Shown here piece after piece: positions 26,630-36,094 of a stretch of DNA of 64,000 nt. The position numbers were made by a program, and so were the translations under genes. Source of the stretch: Erythrobacter aureus (GTDB lineage Bacteria > Pseudomonadota > Alphaproteobacteria > Sphingomonadales > Sphingomonadaceae); assembly GCF_003355455.1 (NCBI RefSeq), contig NZ_CP031357.1:536501-600500 (forward strand), written 5' to 3'. The notes under the pieces were generated by a model. The model saw only the letters and a list, made by a program, of their open reading frames with translations, did not search any database and had not been told where the DNA came from. Position 1 is the stretch's first letter, and every line of letters starts with the position of its first letter.

Positions 26630-26640
26630 ATTATATAGCA
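26630..26640 (-). promoter_or_regulatory. Putative extended -10 element of carD promoter
   Basis: On the minus strand the sequence reads TGCTATATAAT, with a TATAAT hexamer and an upstream TG. No convincing -35 box is visible at the normal spacing. The leader to the carD start would be about 165 bases; nothing else is recognisable between carD and the YihY gene. Confidence 0.4.
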
Positions 26641-26682
26641 CACTGCCCCCAATATTGCGAGTCTGGGCGGGAACGCGGCTAT

Positions 26683-27471
26683 TCAGGCCGTGTTCCGGGT
26701 GCTGCGAAGGGCCGCATACTCGGCCCCGAATAACAGCAGGAAACCTGTCGCCCAGAACCATGTGATGAGCGCCAGTACCGCTCCAAGCGTGCCGTAAGTC
26801 GCATTATAATTCCCGAAATTCGCTGCGTAAAAAGCAAAACCGGCAGTGGCAACGAGCCACGAGGCAGCGAACAGGGCGGCGGCAGGCCATATTGCCGACC
26901 ACGCCGGGGCAGGGGCATTGGGTGCGAAGCGGTAGAGCATGCCCGCCGCAAGAGTGGCCGCGATACCGGCAAGCACCATACTCGCCGAACCACCGACCAC
27001 GCCGCCGAGATTGGCGAGTGCCGCGCTGGCGATACCCGCCGCGATCATGCTCGCAAGACTCGCGGCCGTGATTGCAACCGCGACCAGATTGCCCCTGACG
27101 AAGCCGCGTTCCTCATCTGCATGAAACACGATGTTGAAGCCGGTCATCAGCGAGCGAGCCCCGCTTCGCGCGCCGAACAGCGCGATTGCCAGCGACACAA
27201 ACAGGCCGACGCCCTGAGCACCGGACGATCCGTCCGACACAGCTTTCAATTGCCCGGCTATCAGGTCCGCCGCAGATGCGGGAAGCCGGTTCGTCAACAG
27301 CTCGATATGCGAGCCGACGGTCTGCGGAGCGGCGAAGACGCCGTAGGCGAGCACGATTGCGCCAAGGGCGGGGATGAGAGCGAGCAAGGCATAATAGGCG
27401 ACGCCCGCAGCTATAAGCCCGATATTGTCCCGCGATCCGGCTTGCCAGGCCCCTTTCAGCGCAGAGAGCAT
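26683..27471 (-). CDS. YihY/virulence factor BrkB family membrane protein, short form
   Basis: 262 residues with about six hydrophobic helices. It begins MLSALKGAWQAGSRDNIGLI, and GVAYYALLALIPALGAIVLAY is the conserved first membrane segment. The family was once thought to be ribonuclease BN, but that annotation was withdrawn; its members are now called YihY/BrkB and their function is unclear. It follows fdxA with 13 bases between. A longer paralogue occurs at 59139-60155. Confidence 0.9.
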   Translation of the reverse strand: MLSALKGAWQAGSRDNIGLIAAGVAYYALLALIPALGAIVLAYGVFAAPQTVGSHIELLTNRLPASAADLIAGQLKAVSDGSSGAQGVGLFVSLAIALFGARSGARSLMTGFNIVFHADEERGFVRGNLVAVAITAASLASMIAAGIASAALANLGGVVGGSASMVLAGIAATLAAGMLYRFAPNAPAPAWSAIWPAAALFAASWLVATAGFAFYAANFGNYNATYGTLGAVLALITWFWATGFLLLFGAEYAALRSTRNTA

Positions 27472-27484
27472 GCGCGCCTAGCGT

Positions 27485-27823
27485 TTAGTCGCCTTCACCC
27501 GGTTCGGGAGAGAAGTACTGCTCGTACTTGCCTTCCTTGTCCTTGAATTCATCGGCATCGGCGGGCGGCTCTTTCGACTGGGTGATGTTGGGCCATTCCG
27601 CGCTGAACTTGGTGTTCAGTTCCAGCCACTTTTCAAGGCCGTCTTCGGTATCCGGAAGAATGGCTTCGGCAGGGCATTCGGGCTCGCACACGCCGCAGTC
27701 GATACATTCGCTGGGATTGATGACCAGCATGTTCTCGCCCTCGTAGAAACAGTCGACCGGACAGACCTCGACGCAATCGGTGTACTTGCACTTGATGCAG
27801 GCATCGGTGACGACATAGGTCAT
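27485..27823 (-). CDS. fdxA: 7Fe ferredoxin FdxA
   Basis: 112-residue ferredoxin with one [3Fe-4S] and one [4Fe-4S] cluster. Cluster cysteines are visible in CIKCKYTDCVEVCPVDC (from residue 9) and CIDCGVCEPECP (40-51). The acidic C-terminal extension (about 60-112) is typical of FdxA. It lies between the S4-domain gene and the YihY gene on the same strand. Confidence 0.95.
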   Translation of the reverse strand: MTYVVTDACIKCKYTDCVEVCPVDCFYEGENMLVINPSECIDCGVCEPECPAEAILPDTEDGLEKWLELNTKFSAEWPNITQSKEPPADADEFKDKEGKYEQYFSPEPGEGD

Positions 27824-27875
27824 GGGTAGCGTAATCCTCGCGAAGTGTTTCCCTGATCCGCGCTGCTAGGGCGGA

Positions 27876-28133
27876 TTATCCGTTGGGGTCAAGCTCCCGA
27901 TAGCAGGCCTGTGCTTCGCGCGGCGGCCCGCGGCGTTTGGGCAGAGCCAGGATTTCCACCAGCTTGACCGACTTGCCGAGGGGAAGGGTGAGGATATCGC
28001 CCTCCGCAATGTCGCGCGAACAGCGCGTCACGCGCTCGCCATTGCGGCGAATATGCCCCTTGTCGACCAGCTTGTGCGCCGCGCTGCGGGTGCGCGTGAA
28101 GCGCAGATAGCACAGCAGCCGGTCGATTCTCAC
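27876..28133 (-). CDS. RNA-binding S4 domain protein (HslR-like)
   Basis: 85 residues, starting from a GTG at 28133 with GGCGGAG immediately upstream. The S4 RNA-binding fold is seen in VRIDRLLCYLRFTRTRSAAH, then LVDKGHIRRNGERV. Relatives (HslR/Hsp15) bind stalled 50S subunits carrying nascent chains. It starts 13 bases after the stop of the Suv3-like helicase, so the two are probably translated from one mRNA. Confidence 0.88.
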   Translation of the reverse strand: MRIDRLLCYLRFTRTRSAAHKLVDKGHIRRNGERVTRCSRDIAEGDILTLPLGKSVKLVEILALPKRRGPPREAQACYRELDPNG

Positions 28134-28146
28134 GCGGGCTCCGCCA

Positions 28147-30678
28147 TCAGCGTACCAGATCGGCGAGCGCCGCGAAGGCGTTGCCCTCGCGGGGCTGAGC
28201 GGGCCTGGCGCGTTCCTGCTTGCGGCGCGAAGGGCGCCATTCCCAGCGGTCGGGCCGGGGCGGTCCGAACTGCCCTTCGGGAAGAGGCCTGGCCTTCTGG
28301 ACGCGAAAACCCGCATTGCCCAGCAACCGCGCGATATTCGCTTCTTCCAGACCGATCGAAACGGGGAGCGCATAATCCAGCACGAATTTGCGCTTGCGAT
28401 CTTTGGCCTGAGCCTTGGCACGCGTTTCATGCGCGGCGCGCAGGACTTTTTCCGCCAGATCGATGCGAATCGCCTGGCTGCCCGCATGGCGATAGCCCGA
28501 AGGCAGCTTCTTCACGTCGGCGATCACCGGGAGCATCGCCTCTTGCAAGGCCCGCCGGTCGAGCCCGAGCGCGTGGAGTAGCCGGCGTGGTGCCGGCTTG
28601 AGCAGCGCGGGAGCGAAGATATCGAGTGCACCGAAGGTCACGCCGATCTTGCGCAGGAAGGGCCGCATCTCCTTCGGCAGATGCTCGATGCCCGCCTTCT
28701 CGCGTGTGACGTAGCCATGTCCCGCGATCAGGTTGAGGAGCAGCGCGCGGGCTTGTGACCCGGCATCGGGATTGCTTGCCGCGTGGTGCATCTTTTCCAG
28801 CGGAGCAAGCGGTTCGAGCGTCTTGGCGAGCCAGGCCTCCAGTGCTGCCAAGAGCCTGGTGCGCGCGGTCTCGGGAAGCGCAGCGACTTCCCGCACGGGC
28901 TTTACCAGCGGTGTCACGGTGCCATCGCGATGCTCGAGCTTTGCGAGCTCTTGCCCGTTCCAACGGATTGCCCCGCCTGCCAGTTCGATATTGTCCATAT
29001 CCGACGATGCGAGCGCTTCGGCCTTCTCGCCGAGCAGTCTGGGCAGTGCCTTCTCGGCAGCCGCCAGCAACATGCGGCGGTCCTCGTGCCGGGCGGAGGG
29101 ATCGACGGTGAAGCGGAGCCCCTCGACATGGCCCAGCACTTCGCCTTCCACGCTAACCTCGCCCGCATCACTCAATTCAATCGGCAACATGCCTGCATCC
29201 TGTCCTAGCGACTTCATCAGGATCGCCGTCCTCCGGTTTACGAATCGTTCTGTCAGCCGCGCATGCAGCGCGTCCGACAGTTTTGCCTCTACCGCCCGTG
29301 CGCGCGACGCCATCTCGTCCCGCGCCAGCACCCAATCGGGCCGCTGACAGATATAGGCCCAGCTGCGAATCGCCGCGATCCGCCCCTGCAGCGTATCGAT
29401 GTCTCCGGCCATATTGTCGAGTTCGCTGATCCGCGCGGCGACATAGTCCGCGCCGATATAGCCCTGCGCGAGATCTTGCCACAGGCGCGCGACGAAGCGC
29501 GCATGAACGTCGGGGCCGCGCTGCCGGAAATCGGGTAGCGAGCAGACTTCCCAGAACCGCCGGACCGCACCGTGTCTGCGCACATCGGCCGCGACAGGTT
29601 CCTCTGCGAGGCGCTTGAGCGTGGCCAGGTCGATCGCCTCGGGTGCGGCGCGCAATGCGGGATCCCCCGGCGGCGCCTCGAGATCGGCCATCAATGTGGC
29701 CAGCGAATCGAAGCGCGGCTCGGGCTCGCGCCAGTAAAGATGAGTCAATGGCGCGAAGCGGTGCTCCTCGATCGCGTAGACCTCTTCCTCGGTAAATTCC
29801 GGCGGCGCGCCATGCTTGTTCGTTCCCGAGAGCGTTCCGAAGGTGCCATCGCGCTGGTGGCGGCCCGCACGTCCGGCGATCTGCGCCATTTCCGCGGGCA
29901 GCAGCCGTCGCATTCGCACCCCGTCGAACTTGGTCAGGCCCGCAAAGGCGACATGATTGACATCGAGATTGAGCCCCATGCCGATCGCGTCGGTGGCGAC
30001 GATGTAATCGACCTCGCCATTCTGGAACAGCGCGACCTGCTTATTGCGTGTTTCGGGACTGAGGGCGCCCATGACCACTGCCGCGCCGCCGCGAAACCGG
30101 CGGAGCATTTCGGCCACCGCATAGACTTGTTCGGCGCTGAAGGCGACGATCGCGCTTCGGGGTGGCAGGCGCGATAATTTGCGCGGCCCGATATGCGTCA
30201 GCGTCGAGAACCGCGGGCGCTCGGAAATTTCCGCCTGCGGCACCAATTGGCGAACCAGCGGTTCGAGCGTGCCGGCGCCCAGCAGCATCGTTTCCTCGCG
30301 CCCCCGCATATTCAGCAGGCGATCGGTGAAAATGTGGCCGCGCTCGCGATCGGCGGAAAGCTGGGCCTCATCAAGCGCGACAAAAGCCGCACCCGCCCCG
30401 TCGCGCGGCATCGCCTCGACCGTACAGCACATATAGCGCGCGCCCTTGGGCTCGATCCGTTCTTCGCCGGTAATCAGGGCCACCGCATTGTCGCCCTTGA
30501 TCGCGCGGACCCGGTCATAGACTTCGCGCGCGAGCAGACGCAGCGGAAAGCCCATGCAGCCGCTCGAATGCGCCGCCATGCGCTCGATCGCCAGATGCGT
30601 CTTGCCGGTATTGGTTGGTCCGAGGACCGCCTTGATCGCGCTACCCTGCACGTCCCCTAAGTGGCAGTGCGCGATCAC
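28147..30678 (-). CDS. Suv3-like DEAD/DEAH-type RNA helicase
   Basis: 843 residues. Walker A GPTNTGKTHLA (about 20-30), DEAQ motif II (FVALDEAQLSADRERGH), and C-terminal motifs including TDAIGMGLNLDVNHVAFAG and AQIAGRAGRHQRDG. This is the Suv3 organisation; mitochondrial Suv3 works with PNPase in RNA decay. The C-terminal third carries alphaproteobacteria-specific sequence and a charged tail (WEWRPSRRKQERA). The start codon is a GTG at 30678. It leads the helicase-S4-fdxA transcription unit. Confidence 0.93.
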   Translation of the reverse strand: MIAHCHLGDVQGSAIKAVLGPTNTGKTHLAIERMAAHSSGCMGFPLRLLAREVYDRVRAIKGDNAVALITGEERIEPKGARYMCCTVEAMPRDGAGAAFVALDEAQLSADRERGHIFTDRLLNMRGREETMLLGAGTLEPLVRQLVPQAEISERPRFSTLTHIGPRKLSRLPPRSAIVAFSAEQVYAVAEMLRRFRGGAAVVMGALSPETRNKQVALFQNGEVDYIVATDAIGMGLNLDVNHVAFAGLTKFDGVRMRRLLPAEMAQIAGRAGRHQRDGTFGTLSGTNKHGAPPEFTEEEVYAIEEHRFAPLTHLYWREPEPRFDSLATLMADLEAPPGDPALRAAPEAIDLATLKRLAEEPVAADVRRHGAVRRFWEVCSLPDFRQRGPDVHARFVARLWQDLAQGYIGADYVAARISELDNMAGDIDTLQGRIAAIRSWAYICQRPDWVLARDEMASRARAVEAKLSDALHARLTERFVNRRTAILMKSLGQDAGMLPIELSDAGEVSVEGEVLGHVEGLRFTVDPSARHEDRRMLLAAAEKALPRLLGEKAEALASSDMDNIELAGGAIRWNGQELAKLEHRDGTVTPLVKPVREVAALPETARTRLLAALEAWLAKTLEPLAPLEKMHHAASNPDAGSQARALLLNLIAGHGYVTREKAGIEHLPKEMRPFLRKIGVTFGALDIFAPALLKPAPRRLLHALGLDRRALQEAMLPVIADVKKLPSGYRHAGSQAIRIDLAEKVLRAAHETRAKAQAKDRKRKFVLDYALPVSIGLEEANIARLLGNAGFRVQKARPLPEGQFGPPRPDRWEWRPSRRKQERARPAQPREGNAFAALADLVR

Positions 30679-30854
30679 GGGTGCAACCGCGCGCCGCGCC
30701 TTCGCATCGATTCACCGCAATCCGGACTCGCATGATCGCAAGTTAAGCCCCGCTTTACTTTGTTTTGGCAGGCACGACGGGCAAAGGATTCACAAGAAGG
30801 GGCGCGCGCCATATCCGTTCGCACCGGATCGGCCAACTGGAAGGGACACGAGAC

Positions 30855-32462
30855 GTGTACAGGTCCCACGCGGACACAGATGGAGCGGGAAGAATGGTCG
30901 AATCCGGCGGTTTCGGTCGGTCCGCTGCCGCGCTCGCGCATGATCAGATCGTCTCCCCTGCCGAATCCCCGTCCTTTTCTCTCAAGACCGTATGCGAACA
31001 GTTCGCCGGCCGGCTGGCAGCGTTCGATCTCGTGCCGGACCTCGGCAGCGATATCGGCAGCAAACGGTGGTTTCGCGGGTTCGCGACCTTTTTTGGCCTG
31101 TCGGCCACGGCTCTGGCATTCTGGCCGAGCTTCGCCCCGCTGGAAGCGGCGGCGCCGACCCAAATCGACGATGCGGCGCGCGACGAATATCGCAGCCAGA
31201 TGATCATGCCTCTGGCGCTCGGCGCGGATAGCGGGCGGCACATGGGCGCGACTGCTCTTGTCGCTCCTCTGGCCTCCGCGCCAGAGCGACCGAGGCTGGA
31301 AATGGTCGCGACCCTGGCCAAAGGGGACAGTTTCGAACGCATGTTGCGGCGGGCAGGTGTCGGGAGAGCCGACACTGTAAAGGTGGCCGAACTCGTCGGC
31401 GGTGCGATTGCGCTGGACGACCTCAAGCCCGGAACGAAATTCGATATCGCGCTGGGACGCCGCCCAGCACCCGGCGAACCCCGCCCGGTCGAATCGATAG
31501 CCTTTCGCGCGCGTTTCGATCTTGCTCTCGATATCGGGCGGTTCGACCAGGGCACCGAACTGTCGCTGACGCAGAAAGTCATTCGGGTGGACGAGACGCC
31601 ACTGCGTATCAGGGGGGTGGTCGGGGATAGTCTGTATCGCTCGGCACGGGCTGCGGGCGCGCCCGCCAGCGCCGTGCAGGCCTATCTCAAGACGCTTGGC
31701 CAATATGTGAACCTGGACCGCGACGTGCGTTCGGACGATACGTTCGACTTCATCGTCGCGCATCGCCGCGCGGCCACGGGCGAACGTCAGGCGGGCCAGT
31801 TGCTTTACGCCGGGCTCGAGCGCGATGAGAAGCCGCGTGTACAGCTGATGCGCTGGGGCGAGGATGGCGAATTTTACGAGGCCTCCGGTGTCGGCGAGCA
31901 GCGCGGCGGTCTCATGGCCCCCGTTCCCGGCCGGACAACATCGCGTTTCGGCATGCGCCGTCATCCCATCCTGGGATATCGGCGCATGCATGCCGGCCTG
32001 GATTTCAAGGCTCGCCACGGCACCCCGATCGTTGCCGTCACCGATGGCCGCGTGACCGGTGCGGGTCGGATGGGTGGTTGCGGCAATGCCGTGCGGCTGC
32101 GCCATGGTGGCGGGCTCGACACGCGTTATTGCCATATGAGCCGCATTGCTGTCCGCCGGGGGCAAGACGTGCGGCGCGGCCAGGTGATCGGCTATGTCGG
32201 ATCGACCGGCCTGTCGACGGGGCCGCACCTGCATTACGAGATGTATCGTGGTGGCCGGGCGATCAATCCTGCCTCGGTCACATATGTGACCCGCGCCCAA
32301 CTCGCCGGAGCCGAGCTGCGCCGCTTCAAGGATACTCTCGGCAAGATGAAAACTATCGAACCGGGGGCCGCGCTGGCCGAACTGCAACAGACCGCAGCCG
32401 AACTCGCGGCGCAGGAGCCTGAGCGCGAAATCGACAAGCTGTCGGCGCCCAAGAACAGTTGA
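30855..32462 (+). CDS. M23 (LytM) family metallopeptidase
   Basis: 535 residues from a GTG at 30855 with AAGGGA eight bases upstream. One hydrophobic segment near residues 88-104 (FFGLSATALAFWPSFAPL) anchors it in the inner membrane. The C-terminal LytM domain has SRFGMRRHPILGYRRMHAG (zinc His and Asp) and GPHLHYEMY. The middle region resembles the OapA/LysM-like segment of YebA-type endopeptidases. It probably cleaves or regulates cleavage of cross-linked peptidoglycan. An ATG frame from 30765 is possible but has no Shine-Dalgarno. Confidence 0.9.
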   Translation: MYRSHADTDGAGRMVESGGFGRSAAALAHDQIVSPAESPSFSLKTVCEQFAGRLAAFDLVPDLGSDIGSKRWFRGFATFFGLSATALAFWPSFAPLEAAAPTQIDDAARDEYRSQMIMPLALGADSGRHMGATALVAPLASAPERPRLEMVATLAKGDSFERMLRRAGVGRADTVKVAELVGGAIALDDLKPGTKFDIALGRRPAPGEPRPVESIAFRARFDLALDIGRFDQGTELSLTQKVIRVDETPLRIRGVVGDSLYRSARAAGAPASAVQAYLKTLGQYVNLDRDVRSDDTFDFIVAHRRAATGERQAGQLLYAGLERDEKPRVQLMRWGEDGEFYEASGVGEQRGGLMAPVPGRTTSRFGMRRHPILGYRRMHAGLDFKARHGTPIVAVTDGRVTGAGRMGGCGNAVRLRHGGGLDTRYCHMSRIAVRRGQDVRRGQVIGYVGSTGLSTGPHLHYEMYRGGRAINPASVTYVTRAQLAGAELRRFKDTLGKMKTIEPGAALAELQQTAAELAAQEPEREIDKLSAPKNS

Positions 32463-32499
32463 GATTGCACCGCGCGTGCGCTTGCGGCAGAGCGGCGCC

Positions 32500-33498
32500 A
32501 TGACCAACGCAAGCTACCCCGCCACCCGCCTGCGTCGCACCCGTGCCACCGGCTGGAGCCGCGCGATGCACCGCGAAACGGTGCTTACGCCGGCCGATCT
32601 GATCTGGCCGCTCTTCGTGACCGATGGGTCGAGTGTGGAAGAGCCGGTGACGAGCCTGCCGGGCGTCTCGCGCTGGTCGGTAGACGGGATCGCGAAGCGC
32701 GCGAGGGAAGCGGTCGATCTCGGCATTCCCTGTATTGCGCTGTTTCCCAACACGCAGCCCGAAAAGCGCAGCGACGACGGGGCCGAGGCGCTCAACCCCG
32801 ACAATCTCATGTGCCGGGCGATCAAGGCTGTGCGCGATGCCTGCGGCAGCGATATCGGCATCCTTACCGACGTGGCGCTCGACCCCTATACCAGCCACGG
32901 GCAGGACGGGCTGCTCGATGAGACCGGCTATGTCCTCAATGACGATACCGTGGCCGTTCTGGTCGACCAGGCGGTCAATCAGGCCGAAGCGGGCGCGGAT
33001 ATCATCGCACCGTCGGATATGATGGACGGTCGCGTCCGCGCGATCCGCATGGCGCTGGAGATGAACCAGCACCCCAACGTCCAGATCATGGCCTATTCGG
33101 CGAAATACGCCTCGGCCTTTTATGGCCCGTTCCGCGATGCGGTCGGGTCGGGCGGACTGCTCAAGGGCGACAAGAAGAGCTACCAGATGGATCCGGCCAA
33201 TGGCGATGAGGCGCTGCGTGAGATCGCGATGGACATCGCCGAGGGCGCTGACAGCATCATGGTCAAGCCCGGCCTCGCCTATCTCGACGTGATCTGGCGC
33301 GCTAAGCAGGAATTCCAGGTGCCGGTCTTCGCTTATCAGGTGAGCGGCGAATATGCGTTGATCGAAGCGGGCGCGGCGGCGGGCGTGGGCGATCGCGACG
33401 CGCTGCTTATGGAAAAGCTGATCGCGTTCAAACGCGCCGGATGCAGCGGGGTCCTGACCTATCATGCGCCGCGCGCCGCGGAGCTCCTCAATGGGTGA
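32500..33498 (+). CDS. hemB: Delta-aminolevulinic acid dehydratase (porphobilinogen synthase)
   Basis: Condenses two aminolevulinate molecules into porphobilinogen. 332 residues from the ATG at 32500. The metal site reads DVALDPYTSHGQDG, the Asp/Ala-rich Mg-type version without the zinc-binding Cys triad. The two active-site lysines appear in AYSAKYAS and SIMVKPGLAYLDV. Its stop overlaps the first GNAT start by eight bases, linking haem synthesis to the acetyltransferase genes. Confidence 0.97.
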   Translation: MTNASYPATRLRRTRATGWSRAMHRETVLTPADLIWPLFVTDGSSVEEPVTSLPGVSRWSVDGIAKRAREAVDLGIPCIALFPNTQPEKRSDDGAEALNPDNLMCRAIKAVRDACGSDIGILTDVALDPYTSHGQDGLLDETGYVLNDDTVAVLVDQAVNQAEAGADIIAPSDMMDGRVRAIRMALEMNQHPNVQIMAYSAKYASAFYGPFRDAVGSGGLLKGDKKSYQMDPANGDEALREIAMDIAEGADSIMVKPGLAYLDVIWRAKQEFQVPVFAYQVSGEYALIEAGAAAGVGDRDALLMEKLIAFKRAGCSGVLTYHAPRAAELLNG

Positions 33499-34048
33499 TT
33501 TTCGACACGAGACCGAGCGGTTGGTGCTGCGCGACTGGCGCGACGAGGATTGGCCGCGTTTCTGGCAAGGCACCAATACGGAAAATGTCATGCGCTGGCT
33601 CGGCGGGGTGGCCGACGAGACGAAGCGCAAGGGCGCGCAGGAGCGTCTGCTCTCCTACGAACGCGAGCATGGGCACACCTTCTGGTGCGTCGAGCGCAAG
33701 GAGGACGGCGCGATTCTCGGCTTTTGCGGGCTGAAACGCTCCAACCAGGCGGGCGGGCCGATCGGCATGATGGAAGCCGGCTGGCGCTTGCGCGAGGATG
33801 CCTGGGGCAAAGGCTATGCGCGTGAGGCGGCGCAGGCCTCGCTCGAGCTGGCCTTCGAACGTTTCGGCGCGGAAGAGGTGATTGCGCTCACCGTTCAGCG
33901 CAACGAGGGCAGTTGGGGCCTGATGAAGCGCCTCGGCATGCGTCGACGCGAGGATCTCGATTTCGAGAATGATGAGTTCGATGCGGAAAACCCGGTTATA
34001 ATTGTCTACTCGATCGACAAGGCGGAGTGGGAAGCCGTTCGTGGCTGA
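33491..34048 (+). CDS. GNAT family N-acetyltransferase (RimJ/RimL-like), copy 1
   Basis: 185 residues. The N-terminal ETERLVLRDWRDEDWPRF is the classic first strand of RimL-like enzymes; GYAREAAQASLELAFERFG carries the acetyl-CoA-binding Q/RxxGxG-like region. The substrate is unknown. It overlaps hemB upstream and the second GNAT gene downstream by eight bases each. Confidence 0.9.
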   Translation: MGDFRHETERLVLRDWRDEDWPRFWQGTNTENVMRWLGGVADETKRKGAQERLLSYEREHGHTFWCVERKEDGAILGFCGLKRSNQAGGPIGMMEAGWRLREDAWGKGYAREAAQASLELAFERFGAEEVIALTVQRNEGSWGLMKRLGMRRREDLDFENDEFDAENPVIIVYSIDKAEWEAVRG

Positions 34049-34598
34049 CATTACCGCCGAAACCGATCGGCTGATCCTGCGCACGATCGAAGAGAGCGAT
34101 GCGGAAGAGCAGATGCGCGTGCTCAACACGCCGAGCGTGATGGCGCGGCTTGGCGGCGTCAAGGAATTGCACGAGATCGAGGCCAAGCATGCCAAATCCA
34201 TGGCGCTCTACGCACGCGAAGGCTTCAGCTTCCTGTTCATGATCGAGAAGGCCACCGGCGAGATGGTCGGCCATTGCGGGATCAAGCGCGTCGACAACCC
34301 GCTCGCGCCCAATCAGGGCGATCACGAGGTGGGCTGGCTGGTACGCGAGGATCGCTGGCGGCTTGGGCTTGCCGAAGAGGCGATGCGCGCCGTGCTCGAC
34401 TGGGCTTTTACCCGCGTCGGCGCGCCGCATGTCGTGGCGCTGACCAGCGGGGCCAATGTCGGGAGCTGGAAACTGATGGAAAAGCTCGGCATGGTCCGCC
34501 GCGAAAATCTTGATTTTTCCGACCCCGCCTTTCCGCCGGAAGACAATCCGACGATCCAGTATTCGCTCACACACGAGCAATGGGAGAACACCCGATGA
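34041..34598 (+). CDS. GNAT family N-acetyltransferase (RimJ/RimL-like), copy 2
   Basis: 185 residues from a GTG at 34041 (VADITAETDRLILRT) with GGCGGAG upstream. It resembles the preceding gene in the opening strand and in the pattern GLAEEAMRAVLDWAFTRVG, so it is probably a tandem duplicate that has diverged. Its stop overlaps the carbonic-anhydrase start by four bases. Confidence 0.88.
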   Translation: MADITAETDRLILRTIEESDAEEQMRVLNTPSVMARLGGVKELHEIEAKHAKSMALYAREGFSFLFMIEKATGEMVGHCGIKRVDNPLAPNQGDHEVGWLVREDRWRLGLAEEAMRAVLDWAFTRVGAPHVVALTSGANVGSWKLMEKLGMVRRENLDFSDPAFPPEDNPTIQYSLTHEQWENTR

Positions 34599-35167
34599 CC
34601 GCGAGCCGCCCCGGCGTCACCATCATTCCGATCCACGGCCACACGCCGAAAATTCACGATAGCGCTTTCGTCGCGCCGGGCTGCACGATCATCGGCAATG
34701 TCGAGATCGGGGCCGACAGCTCGGTCTGGTACAATTGCGTGTTGCGCGCCGATGTCAGCCGCATCGTGATCGGCGAGCGCAGCAATATCCAGGACGGAAG
34801 CGTCTGCCATTGCGATCCCGAACGACCGGGCGATCCCGACGGTTCGCCGCTGATCATTGGCGACGACGCGCTGATCGGCCACATGGCGATGGTCCATGGC
34901 TGCACGATCGAGGATCGCGGCTTCGTCGGTCTCGGCGCGATCGCAATGAACAAGGCAGTGATCGGCTCGGATGCGATGCTCGCCGCCGGGGCCATGCTGA
35001 CCGAAGGCAAGGTGATGGGCGCGCGCGAGCTGTGGGGCGGCCGCCCCGCGCGCAAGATGCGCGATCTCGACGATGCGGCAATTGCCGGGATGCGCATCGG
35101 CGTCGCGCATTATGCCGAAAACGCGAAGCACCACAGCGCCGCCATCGATGTCGCGGCCAAAGCCTGA
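34595..35167 (+). CDS. Gamma-class carbonic anhydrase family protein
   Basis: 190 residues, left-handed beta-helix with hexapeptide repeats (IIGNVEIGADSSVWYNCVLR and on). Metal-binding histidines of the gamma class are visible in VCHCDPERPG and GHMAMVHGCTI. Relatives include YrdA/Cam-like proteins; whether this one is an active anhydrase cannot be judged. It overlaps the GNAT upstream and the DUF167 gene downstream. Confidence 0.92.
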   Translation: MTASRPGVTIIPIHGHTPKIHDSAFVAPGCTIIGNVEIGADSSVWYNCVLRADVSRIVIGERSNIQDGSVCHCDPERPGDPDGSPLIIGDDALIGHMAMVHGCTIEDRGFVGLGAIAMNKAVIGSDAMLAAGAMLTEGKVMGARELWGGRPARKMRDLDDAAIAGMRIGVAHYAENAKHHSAAIDVAAKA

Positions 35168-35426
35168 ACTTCCCGACCCCGCCGCGCTTCGCGCCCTCTT
35201 GGCAGGAGGGCAATTGCGCGTGCGTGCCACACCGGGTGCCCGGACAGAAACCATCACTCTCGAAGGCGATCGCGTATTGGTGAAGGTCCGCGCGAAGGCG
35301 ACCGACGGCAAAGCCAATGCCGCCGTCGAAAAGCTGGTGGCCCGCGCTCTCGGAGTGCCGGTATCGCATTGCCGGATTGTGCGCGGCGAAACTTCGCGGG
35401 AGAAATGCCTGCGCGTGGATGGCTAG
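35148..35426 (+). CDS. DUF167 (YggU) family protein
   Basis: 92 residues. The conserved LRVRATPGARTETI, VLVKVRAKATDGKANAA and SHCRIVRGETSREK segments define DUF167/YggU. Function unknown. The ATG at 35148 lies inside the carbonic-anhydrase frame (20-base overlap), the last gene of the hemB-GNAT-GNAT-CA-DUF167 run. It converges with DUF1275. Confidence 0.9.
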   Translation: MSRPKPELPDPAALRALLAGGQLRVRATPGARTETITLEGDRVLVKVRAKATDGKANAAVEKLVARALGVPVSHCRIVRGETSREKCLRVDG

Positions 35427-36064
35427 GGTGCGCGACGTTCGATCCTAAAAGCGAAGACGAACAAGGCCAGCGCCAGCGCAGCGGCAGCTCCCGCCGCCGC
35501 TACCGGCTTCACGCCATAGAGGCCGGTCCCGCAGACGGCCCCCGCCGACAGCGCCAGCCATAGCGATGGATAGCCGCGCATCGCGGCCGTCGATCGTCCC
35601 ATCATGCGCGCCGCCAGGCCCTGTCCGGTACGTACGAGCGCCCCGGTCATATACGTGACTCCGACGGTAACCTCGCCATCGCGTGAAAACACATTGTTGG
35701 CGGCTCCCATGGCGAGGGCGGCCAGCGCGAGAAACAGCATTTCCTTTTCAGCGCTCAACGCTGACGCGCCCATCCCGAGTACCCCGGCGATACCGGCAAG
35801 CAGGATGCGCTTGTGCCGCCCCTGATATCGGGCGGCAACCACCGATCCGACAGTGACGCCTGTTACGAAGAAACCGATCAGGATAAGCGGTATCCAGGGT
35901 AGCGTATCCATATCGAACAGTTCGACCCCAAGCCGCGTGGTGTTGCCCGACATGAAAGACGTGAAATAGCCGCCCGCCACGATGAACCCCGTGGCATCGA
36001 CTTGCCCGGCAAGGAATGCCAGCGCGATGGCGAGTGCCTGTCTGCTGCGATCATAGCGGCGCAT
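35423..36064 (-). CDS. DUF1275 (YoaK) family membrane protein
   Basis: 213 residues with about six hydrophobic helices. The FLAGQVDATGFIVAGGYFTS and MSGNTTRLG segments near the N-terminus are the family signature. Members are integral membrane proteins of unknown substrate, suggested to be transporters. It is downstream of the ligase gene on the same strand with 30 bases between, and converges with DUF167. Confidence 0.9.
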   Translation of the reverse strand: MRRYDRSRQALAIALAFLAGQVDATGFIVAGGYFTSFMSGNTTRLGVELFDMDTLPWIPLILIGFFVTGVTVGSVVAARYQGRHKRILLAGIAGVLGMGASALSAEKEMLFLALAALAMGAANNVFSRDGEVTVGVTYMTGALVRTGQGLAARMMGRSTAAMRGYPSLWLALSAGAVCGTGLYGVKPVAAAGAAAALALALFVFAFRIERRAP

Positions 36065-36094
36065 TTTGTCAGCATGCCTACCACGCGGAGGATT

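Noticed and set aside
30675..32507. 610-codon open frame on the minus strand opposite the M23 peptidase
   Set aside because: It is an antisense shadow of a real high-GC gene; the product has no recognisable domain or signal and its start lacks a ribosome-binding site.
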